From NCBI GenBank assembly GCA_038043185.1, contig JBBTCO010000026.1, forward strand, positions 1-64,000: 64,000 nt of DNA, read 5' to 3'. Below the pieces are notes generated by a model, which saw only the letters and a list, made by a program, of their open reading frames with translations, was not told where the DNA came from and did no database searches. Position 1 is the stretch's first letter; each line of letters opens with the position of its first letter. Source of the stretch: UBA5009 sp038043185 (GTDB lineage: Bacteria; Bdellovibrionota; Bdellovibrionia; Bdellovibrionales; Bdellovibrionaceae). The position numbers were made by a program, and so were the translations under genes. Positions 7,066-15,481 of the stretch are shown here, piece after piece.

Positions 7066-8374
7066 TGTCCTTATCGTATGGCGCACTGAGGGTGACTCCA
7101 CAGGAGGTTGGAGAAGCTAATTTAAAATTCTTTGTCGCAAAGTCCACAAAGATCGAGCTTGGTACACTAACTTGAGCGTTCGTCCCTGTGCTGACTGCCG
7201 ACGGGCCGAAGGCATTGTGTGTATTTGTGGGATTAGACCCGAGACTAAAACTGGGAATCTGCGAGTTCACTTCAAACCACATATTGTTGCGATGAATATT
7301 CCCTGATCCATCACCAAATTGTAGTCCCCAACTGGAAGCATATTCTGCCCCGCCATCGACAAACGTATTATTCGTGACGACACAGTTTGTGCAGTTCCCA
7401 CCATTGGATGAATTGCCTAAGAACCCTGCAAGGCCATCGGTGGATCCAAAGTCATAGAAGAGATTGCCATAGATTTTCACAAGAGGCGGCGTGGATGTGC
7501 CACGAGAGTCGGCAATCGGAATGACGCCGGTACAGCCTGATGTGCAAGCATTACGAAGCACGCCCCATCGGATCGTGACATCTTCAGCGCTAAAGTACAC
7601 GTTGATCGCATCGCCATGGTTGTTCCCATCCCCCGTCAACCGATCCCCAGCCCAGTATTCAATCACCGTGCGGTTCGTTCCACGCAGGAAATACCACTGG
7701 TTGCTATCGGTCGAGAGGTTCCGCGAAAAAAGTAAGTCGGTGGAGGTACCACCCGTTTCTGTATCAATAGAGTAACGGCGCTCGGCTCCACTAAATCCCC
7801 CAGTGCGTCCTTGAAGCCACACGTGCCGCATGGTGAAGTTACTTAAGGGGTTGCCAAACACGATCTGTCGTTGCGCTGAATTGTTGTTGTTAAGCACCGC
7901 GAAGCCGTAAGCACTCGTCGTGAACCACGAAAGCGGAGGATTTGATTCGTCCCGTATCGCTCCATCAAAGGTCCAATAACTGGTAGAGAATGTAATGATA
8001 GAGGCAAATGTAGCCTGTCCATCGCCATAGGTATTCACCCAGCCGGTCTCTGTACCGTGATCAGCCACAGTCGCCTTCTTGATAGTGATGACTAGGTTGC
8101 CACTTGCCGGCGTATTGAAAGTGCGACTTGAATATGTACCATCTGCTACGAAGTATGTATCACCACGTACCATCGAAGCCGGCGCACAAGCGCCCGTAAA
8201 CTCTGTACATGCGTTCGTCCAATCATTCCCAGTGGCAGTGCCCGACGCCCCAGCGCGTACATAGTGGTTCGCTGCCTCGGCATTAATTGTACCGAGAAAA
8301 AATATCACCAACGGCAGAGTTAAAAACAAGATGGTTTTCAGTGAAAGACCTCTTACTTCAAGTTCAGAATACAC
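7010..8374 (-). CDS. Secreted parallel beta-helix protein (pectate-lyase-like fold)
   Basis: An exported repeat protein of about 440 residues, probably acting on or binding polysaccharide. Short Asn/Gly/Thr-rich strands recur in right-handed beta-helix style, for example VVTNNTFVDGG and GNIHRNNMWFEV, with an N-terminal HYVRAGASGTATGNDWTNAC segment typical of such exoproteins. The frame formally opens at GTG 8374. A signal peptide (KTILFLTLPLVIFFLGTINAEA) and an AAGAGG RBS instead point to codon 8341-8339, which is CTG. The original ATG seems to have mutated, or CTG is used. The usual ending after DMFGNTRG is lost: the last dozen or so residues are read from a foreign fragment. The region is visibly GC-richer than its neighbours, suggesting transfer. 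Substrate unknown. Confidence 0.65.
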   Translation of the reverse strand: MYSELEVRGLSLKTILFLTLPLVIFFLGTINAEAANHYVRAGASGTATGNDWTNACTEFTGACAPASMVRGDTYFVADGTYSSRTFNTPASGNLVITIKKATVADHGTETGWVNTYGDGQATFASIITFSTSYWTFDGAIRDESNPPLSWFTTSAYGFAVLNNNNSAQRQIVFGNPLSNFTMRHVWLQGRTGGFSGAERRYSIDTETGGTSTDLLFSRNLSTDSNQWYFLRGTNRTVIEYWAGDRLTGDGNNHGDAINVYFSAEDVTIRWGVLRNACTSGCTGVIPIADSRGTSTPPLVKIYGNLFYDFGSTDGLAGFLGNSSNGGNCTNCVVTNNTFVDGGAEYASSWGLQFGDGSGNIHRNNMWFEVNSQIPSFSLGSNPTNTHNAFGPSAVSTGTNAQVSVPSSIFVDFATKNFKLASPTSCGVTLSAPYDKDMFGNTRGSFIHCNWQMYY

Positions 8375-8511
8375 TACAGTTGTGTCGATTTAAATCTAAA
8401 GAAAGATCTTTTGTCGTTATGAGTGGCTCGTTCGAACTGCGCCAATAGAATCTTGTATCAAAATGAGAATAAAATTAAAAACTTTTAGGAGATAGTTAAA
8501 TTCTAGAATAA

Positions 8512-8691
8512 CTATTTAACGTTAAGTCTTGTTGGTGCCAAAGGCTTAGCCGATACTTTGCGAAGTTCCAGGCCCGTGTAATATAAAAATCGTACACCGT
8601 TTTTGTAAGCTTCTATGAGGCCGTCGGCTTGTCCTACAGTGTTGTGCTTAATACGAGTCTCGATACAGACCCATTGGCCCCGAGTTAATGA
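8512..8691 (-). pseudogene. C-terminal fragment of a polysaccharide-lyase/lectin-like protein
   Basis: A hand-read minus-strand frame between stops gives LTRGQWVCIETRIKHNTVGQ, ADGLIEAYKNGVRFLYYTGL and ELRKVS, ending at the stop at 8512. The pattern W-x-x-x-E, K-x-N-T-x-G, D-G and the alternating hydrophobic strands is that of concanavalin-like polysaccharide lyases and carbohydrate-binding modules. There is no start, and the upstream DNA is out of frame, so this is a remnant. It lies just upstream of the beta-helix gene and may once have belonged to the same carbohydrate-related unit. Confidence 0.45.
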
Positions 8692-8950
8692 TTACTGAAG
8701 TACACTTTAGTTATCGTACAGATCTGATATCAACAAAAAATGCTGTCCATCCACAAGCTGGTCCGCCGGCAATGCTACCCTGCAAACAGGCTCTCGCATT
8801 TTTCTTGCTCTGAACAGCGAGTTTCATTTCGATCACGGACTATAATATGAAACAAAATTTTAGTAAATTTTTGAAACTCTATAGATAAAATTTGCCTTGA
8901 TGACTAAAGTATCGACAAAAAAAACCTGGTAGCCCGCCGACCAACCTCTA

Positions 8951-9949
8951 TTATGGCGTTAAAACTTTAGCTTGTCCAACGCAGGCGACAGGATCAGCAC
9001 CAGAAAGATGAAAAAAGAAAGTCGCACACATTTCTTCGGGATAACTCAGGTCGTGATCTTCAGTGTTGTTCCAAGTGCAAGTGGTTCTCAGCATATCACC
9101 TTTAGCAACTTTATAAGGTTTATCGACTGGCCAAAAACGGATGCCAGCAGAAGCCGCTTCGTAGGGCTTAATGTTTTCAGCACGCACCACTTCTTCATAT
9201 CTTCCTGCTTTACCAATTTCTATAACAACATTTGAAGCGTGTTCATGCATGTGACCCGAGGCCAAATAAATATTCATGTCTTGGCTTGCCGGGCATTCAT
9301 ATTGAACAGTGTATTTTGCTGCTCTTGCAGGAATTTTAAAATCTGCAGTGGCCGTTAACCACGGCGCCATCGGAGACAACCTTGAACCCGGTTTTGCTAA
9401 CACGATATTCATCACATCGCGAACAAGCATAGGTGCACTGCTGTGGTTGTGATAGTGAAACTGAAAAACTAAACGTGCGCCTGGTTTTAAAACGGCGGCA
9501 TAGCCTGCAGGGGCACTAAAACCACCTTTGGCATTATTGGGAAAAAGTAAAGCTAAAAAAGGACGACCCATTCGTGATTCACCCTTTGTGCAATCTTCCA
9601 CTGTTCCATCAGGTATTTGCGCGGTTGTTTCAGTCGTTATCATACCAATCATATGATGGCCACCTTTACCTTGAAAGGGAACGGTCTCAATCACATTAAG
9701 CGCTTCTTTATTTGATAAAGAATAATACCAACAAAATTGTCTTTCACTTTGAGCAGGAACAAAAAGTTCTGGTGTCACCACTTGAATACCATTGACTGGC
9801 GCGCTGGGAATTGCCACTCGATTATCAATTGGTTCAGCCAAAATTACCGGCTCAGATTGATCACTCTCCTGGTCATGACCTTCATGAGCATTCGCCAAGC
9901 TCAAACCCATCATTACACAAGCCAAAAATAAATGAATGTATGTAAGCAT
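8951..9949 (-). CDS. Secreted copper type II monooxygenase-like protein (PHM/DBH fold)
   Basis: A 332-residue exported protein of the copper type II, ascorbate-dependent monooxygenase superfamily (peptidylglycine hydroxylating/dopamine beta-monooxygenase fold). A signal peptide (to about residue 21, ANA-HEGHD) precedes two jelly-roll domains. The copper ligands can be placed. Site H: His98-His99 (KGGHHMI) and a His of HYHNH at 165-169. Site M: His233/His235 (ASGHMHEHA) and Met307 in PEEMCATFF. Cys residues such as C120, C219, C291 and C308 could form disulfides. The His-rich HEGHD start is an extra possible metal site. It appears to be a single gene with a 15-bp inverted repeat just before its RBS. 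The substrate is unknown; bacterial members are mostly uncharacterised. Confidence 0.8.
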   Translation of the reverse strand: MLTYIHLFLACVMMGLSLANAHEGHDQESDQSEPVILAEPIDNRVAIPSAPVNGIQVVTPELFVPAQSERQFCWYYSLSNKEALNVIETVPFQGKGGHHMIGMITTETTAQIPDGTVEDCTKGESRMGRPFLALLFPNNAKGGFSAPAGYAAVLKPGARLVFQFHYHNHSSAPMLVRDVMNIVLAKPGSRLSPMAPWLTATADFKIPARAAKYTVQYECPASQDMNIYLASGHMHEHASNVVIEIGKAGRYEEVVRAENIKPYEAASAGIRFWPVDKPYKVAKGDMLRTTCTWNNTEDHDLSYPEEMCATFFFHLSGADPVACVGQAKVLTP

Positions 9950-9967
9950 TTTGCCTCCAAAGTTATA

Positions 9968-9982
9968 GCTCTTGTTAAGAGC
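9968..9982 (-). promoter_or_regulatory. Inverted repeat upstream of the copper monooxygenase gene
   Basis: GCTCTT-AAC-AAGAGC, a perfect 6-bp inverted repeat ending about 18 nt before the ATG at 9949 and just upstream of the GGAGG RBS. A TTGACC element lies about 15 nt further upstream. It could be an operator, possibly metal-responsive, but this is inference from position only. Confidence 0.3.
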
Positions 9983-10029
9983 CCTAGCTTAGAGGGTCAA
10001 GCGAAAGTCAATTTTGAGAATAATATTCA

Positions 10030-10434
10030 TTATTCACAACCAAATGTTTTAGAAAGGTATTCATTCTCCGTGCCTTTAGGGATCATGTCTGATGTTATTA
10101 CAGATACTGAACATTCATTTTTCCAAAACAAGCCACGTTTAATTTGTGCGCTAAAATAAATCACTTGCGTCTTTGTTCTGTTCGTCTTTGTTAAAGACAA
10201 GATTGCTTGCTCTCCCTTTATCATTGTTGGGAAAGAAATAGTTTCGCCATAGTGAAGTTGTTCCTCGGGCGACTTATTTTTGTTAACTATCTTTTCTGCG
10301 ATCGCCAATTCGCTCTCAATTTTTTCCTTGCAGATACTGACTTGATTAACAACATTTTTTAAACAGGTAGGAATCTCTGCAAAGGCCGAGAGTGAGAACA
10401 TAGATCCTAGAATTACCACAGATAAATTTTTCAT
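10030..10434 (-). CDS. Small secreted protein, unknown
   Basis: A 134-residue protein with a clear signal peptide, MKNLSVVILGSMFSLSAFA, cleaved before EIPTCLKN. Cysteines are at PTCLK, SICKE, NECSV and the C-terminal FGCE, an even number compatible with two disulfides in the periplasm. The middle (ISFPTMIKGEQAILSLTKTN) looks like beta strands. No family was recognised. It lies upstream of, and in the same direction as, the copper monooxygenase gene, but with its own gap. Start ATG 10434 follows AAAGGGA. Confidence 0.55.
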   Translation of the reverse strand: MKNLSVVILGSMFSLSAFAEIPTCLKNVVNQVSICKEKIESELAIAEKIVNKNKSPEEQLHYGETISFPTMIKGEQAILSLTKTNRTKTQVIYFSAQIKRGLFWKNECSVSVITSDMIPKGTENEYLSKTFGCE

Positions 10435-10649
10435 TTAATTTCCCTTTATTTGTTTAAATTCTCAAATCAAAAGAGCACCTTAACAGAAATCAAACAAATT
10501 TCACCTGTGACTTAGACGACATGGATTTTTTACCTGTCAAACTTATTGACATAATTTATGGACACCCTGCAAATAAAGGCAGGCTTATAGTTTATATTTT
10601 GCAAACTAGGCATGGCGTTCTAAAAGTTTTAAAAAAGGGAGAGAATAAT

Positions 10650-11126
10650 ATGCGTTTCTTACTTTTGATTTTATCGATGTATTTTATACCGTCACAGGCT
10701 ATGTCCACCGCGCAGAAGTGTAATGACATCAGGGTTAATGTATTTAGCTGTACACCGAAAGAAAAAAAAGAAAGTTCAATTAAGTTGATCGACATTTTTC
10801 TATCGGATTGCGATCTTGATCTTCAGCGTTTAAAAACGGTCAAAACTGTTTTTGAAATCATAAAAAATTCGGGAAAGTGGGAAGCGCGCACTTTGCATAT
10901 TGGTGAAAGCGGCAAGAACCCGGCGGCGCTCCTTTGGAACGGCAGCTATCAAATCAAAGGTGATGAGTTAACTTATTTTATTAATTACATCAATCCAAAG
11001 CAAGCCACTCTAATGAAATATGTTCCAACTACAAATGGTAACTTTAATCTTATCGAGCAAAGCACTCTGCCAGAGCATACCAAAGAAAATTTTTCTTGCG
11101 CTCCGACTGCCGTTTTTTCTGAATAG
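10650..11126 (+). CDS. Small secreted protein, unknown
   Basis: A 158-residue protein. The start at 10650 is preferred because GGGAGAG lies 7 nt upstream and because the product then begins with a signal peptide, MRFLLLILSMYFIPSQAMS. The upstream frame extension has no RBS. The mature part has Cys at KCND, FSCTP, DCDL and FSCAP, so probably two disulfides, and alternating beta segments (ALLWNGSYQIKGDELTYFIN). No family was recognised. It is a single gene followed at once by a strong hairpin. Confidence 0.55.
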   Translation: MRFLLLILSMYFIPSQAMSTAQKCNDIRVNVFSCTPKEKKESSIKLIDIFLSDCDLDLQRLKTVKTVFEIIKNSGKWEARTLHIGESGKNPAALLWNGSYQIKGDELTYFINYINPKQATLMKYVPTTNGNFNLIEQSTLPEHTKENFSCAPTAVFSE

Positions 11127-11135
11127 CTTGGAATA

Positions 11136-11170
11136 ATATCGAGACAGTTAGCAAAAAACTGTCTCGATAT
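11136..11170. terminator. Hairpin between convergent genes
   Basis: A 14-bp perfect stem, ATATCGAGACAGTT (11136-11149) with its complement (11157-11170), around a 7-nt loop. It lies between the stops of two convergent genes (11126 and 11184). It has no long U-tract on either strand, but its position suits a bidirectional terminator. Confidence 0.6.
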
Positions 11171-11183
11171 AAATCACCACGTA

Positions 11184-13217
11184 TTATCTGCAAGTTTTTT
11201 TTGCTTCCCCTATTGTTCTGACCGGATCATCGTCAAAATATCTACGAACCATATCAGAGTCATTAAGATCAGCCGAGATCGGAACCAAAATGGACATTAA
11301 CTCTTTATTGCAAACGTGAAAGTCACGCATAATGGGGCCTAAATACAATTTTGTTTTGGTGTATTTTCGCACTAATAAAAGATAGTGGTATTCAGCCTGC
11401 GATGACAAGGGTTCGCTCGAAGAGATGGAACTGAGAAGGCTTTCCATAAAAGTTTCTGGATTTGCACCTGCTGCTAAGAGAAGTTCAATGATTCGCGAAT
11501 ATTTTTGGTCCGGTTCATTGTTCACTCGAGCTAAATGAGCAAAGGTCTTAAAAAGCAAACTGTTTTCTTTTTTGCTAGTGGCATATTCGCGAAAATAGAC
11601 GCGAAAATCTTGCGGGTTGCGATCATAGTCTATGTTGTATTTCATGCGAGTATCTCTTGTATTCGGATTTACTCCAGCTTGCAGAAGCTTACCAACTTTT
11701 ACAACGTCTCCCCCAACTACAGCCAAAATCAGTTCTCTCTCGGCCGCAGTCCCCTGAAATGGAGTTTCGTGAGAATATTGATTAACGCCTTCGCAAAGAA
11801 TTTTTTTAAAAGAATGTATTCGGTAATCAAGTTCTTTCAATTTCTTTTTCTTTTTTTCGGAAATACGTGAGCCCTCAACAGGTTCTGGTTGCCAACTCGT
11901 GTTGGGTTCCTGACATTTCTCTTCGGCACTTTCCAAGTAACTGGTCCCATAACCTCCATATTCGATAAATGTTTTACCAAAGACATTATTGACCATTCTG
12001 CAAAACTGCCGATCTAAACCATAGAGATTCATCATAATTTCTTCCATCTCAGTGGGCGCTCGGCGTTTAAATTCATCCTTTACGCTTCGATCATATTCTA
12101 CGAAACTATATAACCAATAGGTCTCACTACAATCTCGCAACCGACTCATTGTGATTTCGCCGAACAATTCATTGAAGCCATTAAAAACTGAGCGTGCGGC
12201 TCTGTTTATTTTTTCGGATTCAAGAAAGCTTCGAAGTTTCATGATTGCCGGAGGAATTTCTCCCTTGATTTTAGTTTTTGTGTCTTTTTCAGTACCTTCG
12301 GTAACATTGGGAAGTTCAATATTTTTTCTAGCAAAAATATTGTAAATAAGAAGTTTAGCTCCTAGATCCGTCATTATGGCCTTGCTCTGAATACTTTGAT
12401 TTCCCATGGTAATGACAGACGCCAAGGCATCTACTGTTGCTTCGTTGGCAGCTTCTTGACCTATAGGTAAGTGATGCCCTAATTCAGCAGCAATAACGTG
12501 AGTTAAATCAAGTTCGCCATAAGAAAGCACCTCTGAAGAAAAATAAATATTTGCACCAGGGGTCATGCGGGTAAAACCACGCACGCCGATAAGGTGACCC
12601 TCTTTTAAAAAAGTGGCGGATTGATTATTAGCAGGGATAAAACAGCTTTCGGGTATTTGAAAGAAATTTGCTTTATCCAGTTCGTTGTTAAATGCCTCGA
12701 TAATCCATTTTTGAAATAAGGGTTCGGTCACTTGCTCGCGTATTTTTTGAATAGCCCCAGCGACATTTCCAGTTTTACTCATTTCAGTCGTGATCAATTT
12801 TTCGCTGATCTCTCTTTTGGAAAGAGATAATTCTGTTAATATCTGAAGTTGTTTTTCTGTAGATAATTGGAAAAGACTTTTGTCGACAACGACCCGCTGG
12901 TCGCTAAGTTTTGCATACCAGTAGCGACGAGGATGCTGAGCGGAATCTGGAAATTCAACAATTTTACAGTTACCTTCATATGCAAAAATTCTTTTTTCTT
13001 TTAACATTTTTTTTAAAGACTGCGCGACTTGCGCATGATTGGACTCAATTTTCTGAGCAAAGTTAAGTAACTGCGAACTCACATCGACTTGTGATAATAA
13101 CATGGGGTTACCACCGCCAGTACCAACTCCACCCATCGCCCAAGACTTTGGCAGTGGGCCCGAAAAGGTCAGCAGAGCTATGCTAAAAATTATTTTAATA
13201 CGGCTATAGTTTTTCAT
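11184..13217 (-). CDS. Secreted ankyrin-repeat protein with degenerate metallopeptidase-like motif
   Basis: A protein of about 677 residues. The start at 13217 (GGGAAAA upstream) gives the signal peptide MKNYSRIKIIFSIALLTFSG...SWA, then the MGGVGTGGGNP motif I associate with Bdellovibrio exoproteins. The central part contains VIAAELGHHLPIGQEAANEA, which looks like a zinc-peptidase HExxH site whose first His is Ala; a later Glu (NEATVDALAS) is kept. The C-terminal 200 residues hold ankyrin repeats: AVVGGDVVKVGKLLQAGVNPN and YSRIIELLLAAGANP. Such repeats usually bind proteins. It lies divergent from the TIGR02147 regulator with 112 bp between starts, so the regulator may control it. A role on the cell surface or in prey is conjecture. 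Confidence 0.65.
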   Translation of the reverse strand: MKNYSRIKIIFSIALLTFSGPLPKSWAMGGVGTGGGNPMLLSQVDVSSQLLNFAQKIESNHAQVAQSLKKMLKEKRIFAYEGNCKIVEFPDSAQHPRRYWYAKLSDQRVVVDKSLFQLSTEKQLQILTELSLSKREISEKLITTEMSKTGNVAGAIQKIREQVTEPLFQKWIIEAFNNELDKANFFQIPESCFIPANNQSATFLKEGHLIGVRGFTRMTPGANIYFSSEVLSYGELDLTHVIAAELGHHLPIGQEAANEATVDALASVITMGNQSIQSKAIMTDLGAKLLIYNIFARKNIELPNVTEGTEKDTKTKIKGEIPPAIMKLRSFLESEKINRAARSVFNGFNELFGEITMSRLRDCSETYWLYSFVEYDRSVKDEFKRRAPTEMEEIMMNLYGLDRQFCRMVNNVFGKTFIEYGGYGTSYLESAEEKCQEPNTSWQPEPVEGSRISEKKKKKLKELDYRIHSFKKILCEGVNQYSHETPFQGTAAERELILAVVGGDVVKVGKLLQAGVNPNTRDTRMKYNIDYDRNPQDFRVYFREYATSKKENSLLFKTFAHLARVNNEPDQKYSRIIELLLAAGANPETFMESLLSSISSSEPLSSQAEYHYLLLVRKYTKTKLYLGPIMRDFHVCNKELMSILVPISADLNDSDMVRRYFDDDPVRTIGEAKKTCR

Positions 13218-13312
13218 ATGTTTTCCCTTGTAACAGATTGCAATTCCGCAACCAATATAATGCTTGGCACAATTCCCGACTATAGTATTGTAGTCTAAAG
13301 ATAATATAAAAA

Positions 13313-13327
13313 ATGACCGATAGTCAT
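13313..13327. promoter_or_regulatory. Inverted repeat in divergent promoter region
   Basis: ATGAC-CGATA-GTCAT, directly before the start of the TIGR02147 gene. A second partial repeat GACTA...TAGTC (13278-13295) lies between it and the ankyrin gene start. Both could be operators in the shared intergenic region. Confidence 0.3.
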
Positions 13328-13329
13328 GC

Positions 13330-14142
13330 ATGTCTAACGAATTGAATATATTTGAATTTTCGGACTATCGACATTATCTAAACGCCTGGTTGAAGGAGTC
13401 CAAAGAGAAAAAGCTTTTCAATCTTACTCGTCTTGCCAAGGTTGCCGAGGTTCACCCGACATTTCTATCTCACATACTGGCAGGCACTAAACATTTAAGC
13501 CTCGAGCAGGCGACACTGATCAGTGATCACATTGGTCACACTAAACTCGAACAGGATTATTTTATTATCATCATTAATTTGGATCGTGCGGGAAACGAAA
13601 GTCTTCGTAAATATTGGCGCGAAAAAAAATCGCAACTTGAGTCGCAAAAAAATAAACTTGGCGAAAGATTTGATAAACACCGACAGCTCACCCAAGACGA
13701 GCGTGCTGAATTTTATTCAAGTTGGATCTATGTGGCGGTTTGGGTGAGCACTTCCATTGATGGCAAACAAAGTCTTTCACAAATTGTTGAACGATTTAAA
13801 ATAACTCGAGAACGAGCTGAAGATATTCTTATTTTTTTAACAAAGGCAGGTCTTTGCCTTGAAAAGGGCGGATTTTATTCTTTGAATGAATTGCATGTTC
13901 ACGTTCCCAATGAATCCCTATTTGTTGTTAAACATCATATGAATTGGCGCATGAAGGCCATTCAAAAGATGGACACTCGCACTGCGGATGAATTGTTTTT
14001 TACCAGCCCTATGTCAATTGCAAAAAATGATTTTGACTTGATTCGAGAGAAGATCACAAAAATGGTAAAAGAAATTGTCGAGGTCGCCAAAAAATCCAGT
14101 GCCGAGGAAGTCGTTTGCCTCAATATAGATTTTTTTAAATAG
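13330..14142 (+). CDS. TIGR02147-family transcriptional regulator
   Basis: A 270-residue member of the TIGR02147 family, the usual length. The opening FEFSDYRHYLNAWL is the family signature (F..DYR.YL..W). It is followed by an XRE-like helix-turn-helix at about residues 30-60 (LTRLAKVAEVHPTFLSHILAGTKHLSLEQATLIS). The C-terminal domain ends VKEIVEVAKKSSAEEVVCLNIDFFK, the typical closing 'vyqLniqlFp'-like strand. These proteins are expanded in Bdellovibrio and Fibrobacter and are believed to be regulators; few have known targets. No clear RBS precedes the ATG. Transcribed divergently from the ankyrin-repeat exoprotein. Confidence 0.85.
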   Translation: MSNELNIFEFSDYRHYLNAWLKESKEKKLFNLTRLAKVAEVHPTFLSHILAGTKHLSLEQATLISDHIGHTKLEQDYFIIIINLDRAGNESLRKYWREKKSQLESQKNKLGERFDKHRQLTQDERAEFYSSWIYVAVWVSTSIDGKQSLSQIVERFKITRERAEDILIFLTKAGLCLEKGGFYSLNELHVHVPNESLFVVKHHMNWRMKAIQKMDTRTADELFFTSPMSIAKNDFDLIREKITKMVKEIVEVAKKSSAEEVVCLNIDFFK

Positions 14143-14245
14143 TCGATCAAGCGAGCTCAAGAACCTCTAGGTTAAGCTCTGGACCATTGACCATCGCTGC
14201 CTAAAGCGACTTGTTAACAATCTTACTTTCACCTACCGTTGAGAG

Positions 14246-15481
14246 ATGCAGACATCAACAGCAACACAAAGTCTCTCTTTTTCTCCCTATCAAAAACTTG
14301 TCATCGCCTTGATGGCTTTTTTGCAATTCACCATCATTCTTGACTTCATGATTATTTCTCCTTTGGGTGCGATGCTAATGCCAGCGCTCAACATTTCGAC
14401 TCATCAGTTCGGTTTAGTGGTTTCAGCTTACGCTTTCAGTGCTGGAATTTCTGGAATTCTTGCCTCTGGTTTTGCGGATCGCTACGACCGGAAAAAACTT
14501 TTGATCTTTTTTTATAGCGGTTTTGTATTTGCGACTTTGCTTTGCGGTTTGGCACAAAGTTATCAGTTTTTACTGTTCGCAAGAATTTTGACCGGGATTT
14601 TTGGCGGCGTTATTGGCTCTATCATTTTGGCAATCACCACCGATCTTTTTCCTTTTCAAATGCGCGGACGAGTTATGGGACTTTTACAAACTGCATTTTC
14701 AGCTAGTCAAATTTTAGGAATTCCTCTGGGTCTTTATTTATCAAACTTGTGGGATTGGCACGCCCCTTTTATGATGATTGTAGCAGCTAGCCTCGTAGCA
14801 GGTGTTATTATTATCATTTACATGAAACCGGTTGATCAGCATCTCTTAAACCGAGTGGACCGAAAAGCCTTCCATCATTTCTGGATGACTATTTCCAATC
14901 GCAAATACTTTCCTGCTTTTGCCACGACCGCCCTGCTTAGCACGGGCGGATTTATGCTGATGCCTTTTGGTAGCGCGTTCACAGTGGGCAATCTTGGAAT
15001 CGACATAGCGCGCCTACCGATGATCTATCTGATCACCGGCATTTGCGCTCTGATCTTCGGTCCCCTCATCGGTAAGGCCACTGATCAATTTGGCAAATTC
15101 AAAGTATTTCTATTTGGAGGAGTCCTGAGTATCGTCATGGTGATCTTCTATACGAATATGGGAATCTCACCGCTTTGGTTAGTAATTTTGGTTAATGCGA
15201 TTATGTTTGTCGGCATTTTTTCCCGTATGATACCCGCTCAGGCCATGATGTCGGCCATACCAGAGCCTGAAAACCGCGGTTCTTTTATGGCGGTGAGTTC
15301 ATCTTTACAACAAATCTCTGGCGGTCTCGCTTCTGTTATTGCCGGCAGTATTGTTATCTCTGGTGCTAATGGCCAGTTAGAACACTTCGATACTCTTGGT
15401 TATATTTTAGTTTTTACGACTTTAATAACTATGGTTCTGATGTATTCGATTTCAAAGTCGATTAAGGTAACAGCGAATTGA
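14246..15481 (+). CDS. Major facilitator superfamily transporter
   Basis: A 411-residue MFS protein with about 12 membrane segments, probably a drug or metabolite efflux proton antiporter. The loop 2-3 signature is visible as GFADRYDRKKLLIF (G-x-x-x-D-R-x-x-R/K-K/R). The LTGIFGGVIGSIILAITTDLFP segment matches transmembrane helix 4 and the RG...G loop after it. FGPLIGKATDQFGKF is the mirrored motif in the second half, as expected. Its 3' end overlaps that of the convergent LysR gene by 20 bp. The start has GAGAG only 1-2 nt upstream, so the exact N-terminus is uncertain. Substrate unknown. Confidence 0.85.
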   Translation: MQTSTATQSLSFSPYQKLVIALMAFLQFTIILDFMIISPLGAMLMPALNISTHQFGLVVSAYAFSAGISGILASGFADRYDRKKLLIFFYSGFVFATLLCGLAQSYQFLLFARILTGIFGGVIGSIILAITTDLFPFQMRGRVMGLLQTAFSASQILGIPLGLYLSNLWDWHAPFMMIVAASLVAGVIIIIYMKPVDQHLLNRVDRKAFHHFWMTISNRKYFPAFATTALLSTGGFMLMPFGSAFTVGNLGIDIARLPMIYLITGICALIFGPLIGKATDQFGKFKVFLFGGVLSIVMVIFYTNMGISPLWLVILVNAIMFVGIFSRMIPAQAMMSAIPEPENRGSFMAVSSSLQQISGGLASVIAGSIVISGANGQLEHFDTLGYILVFTTLITMVLMYSISKSIKVTAN

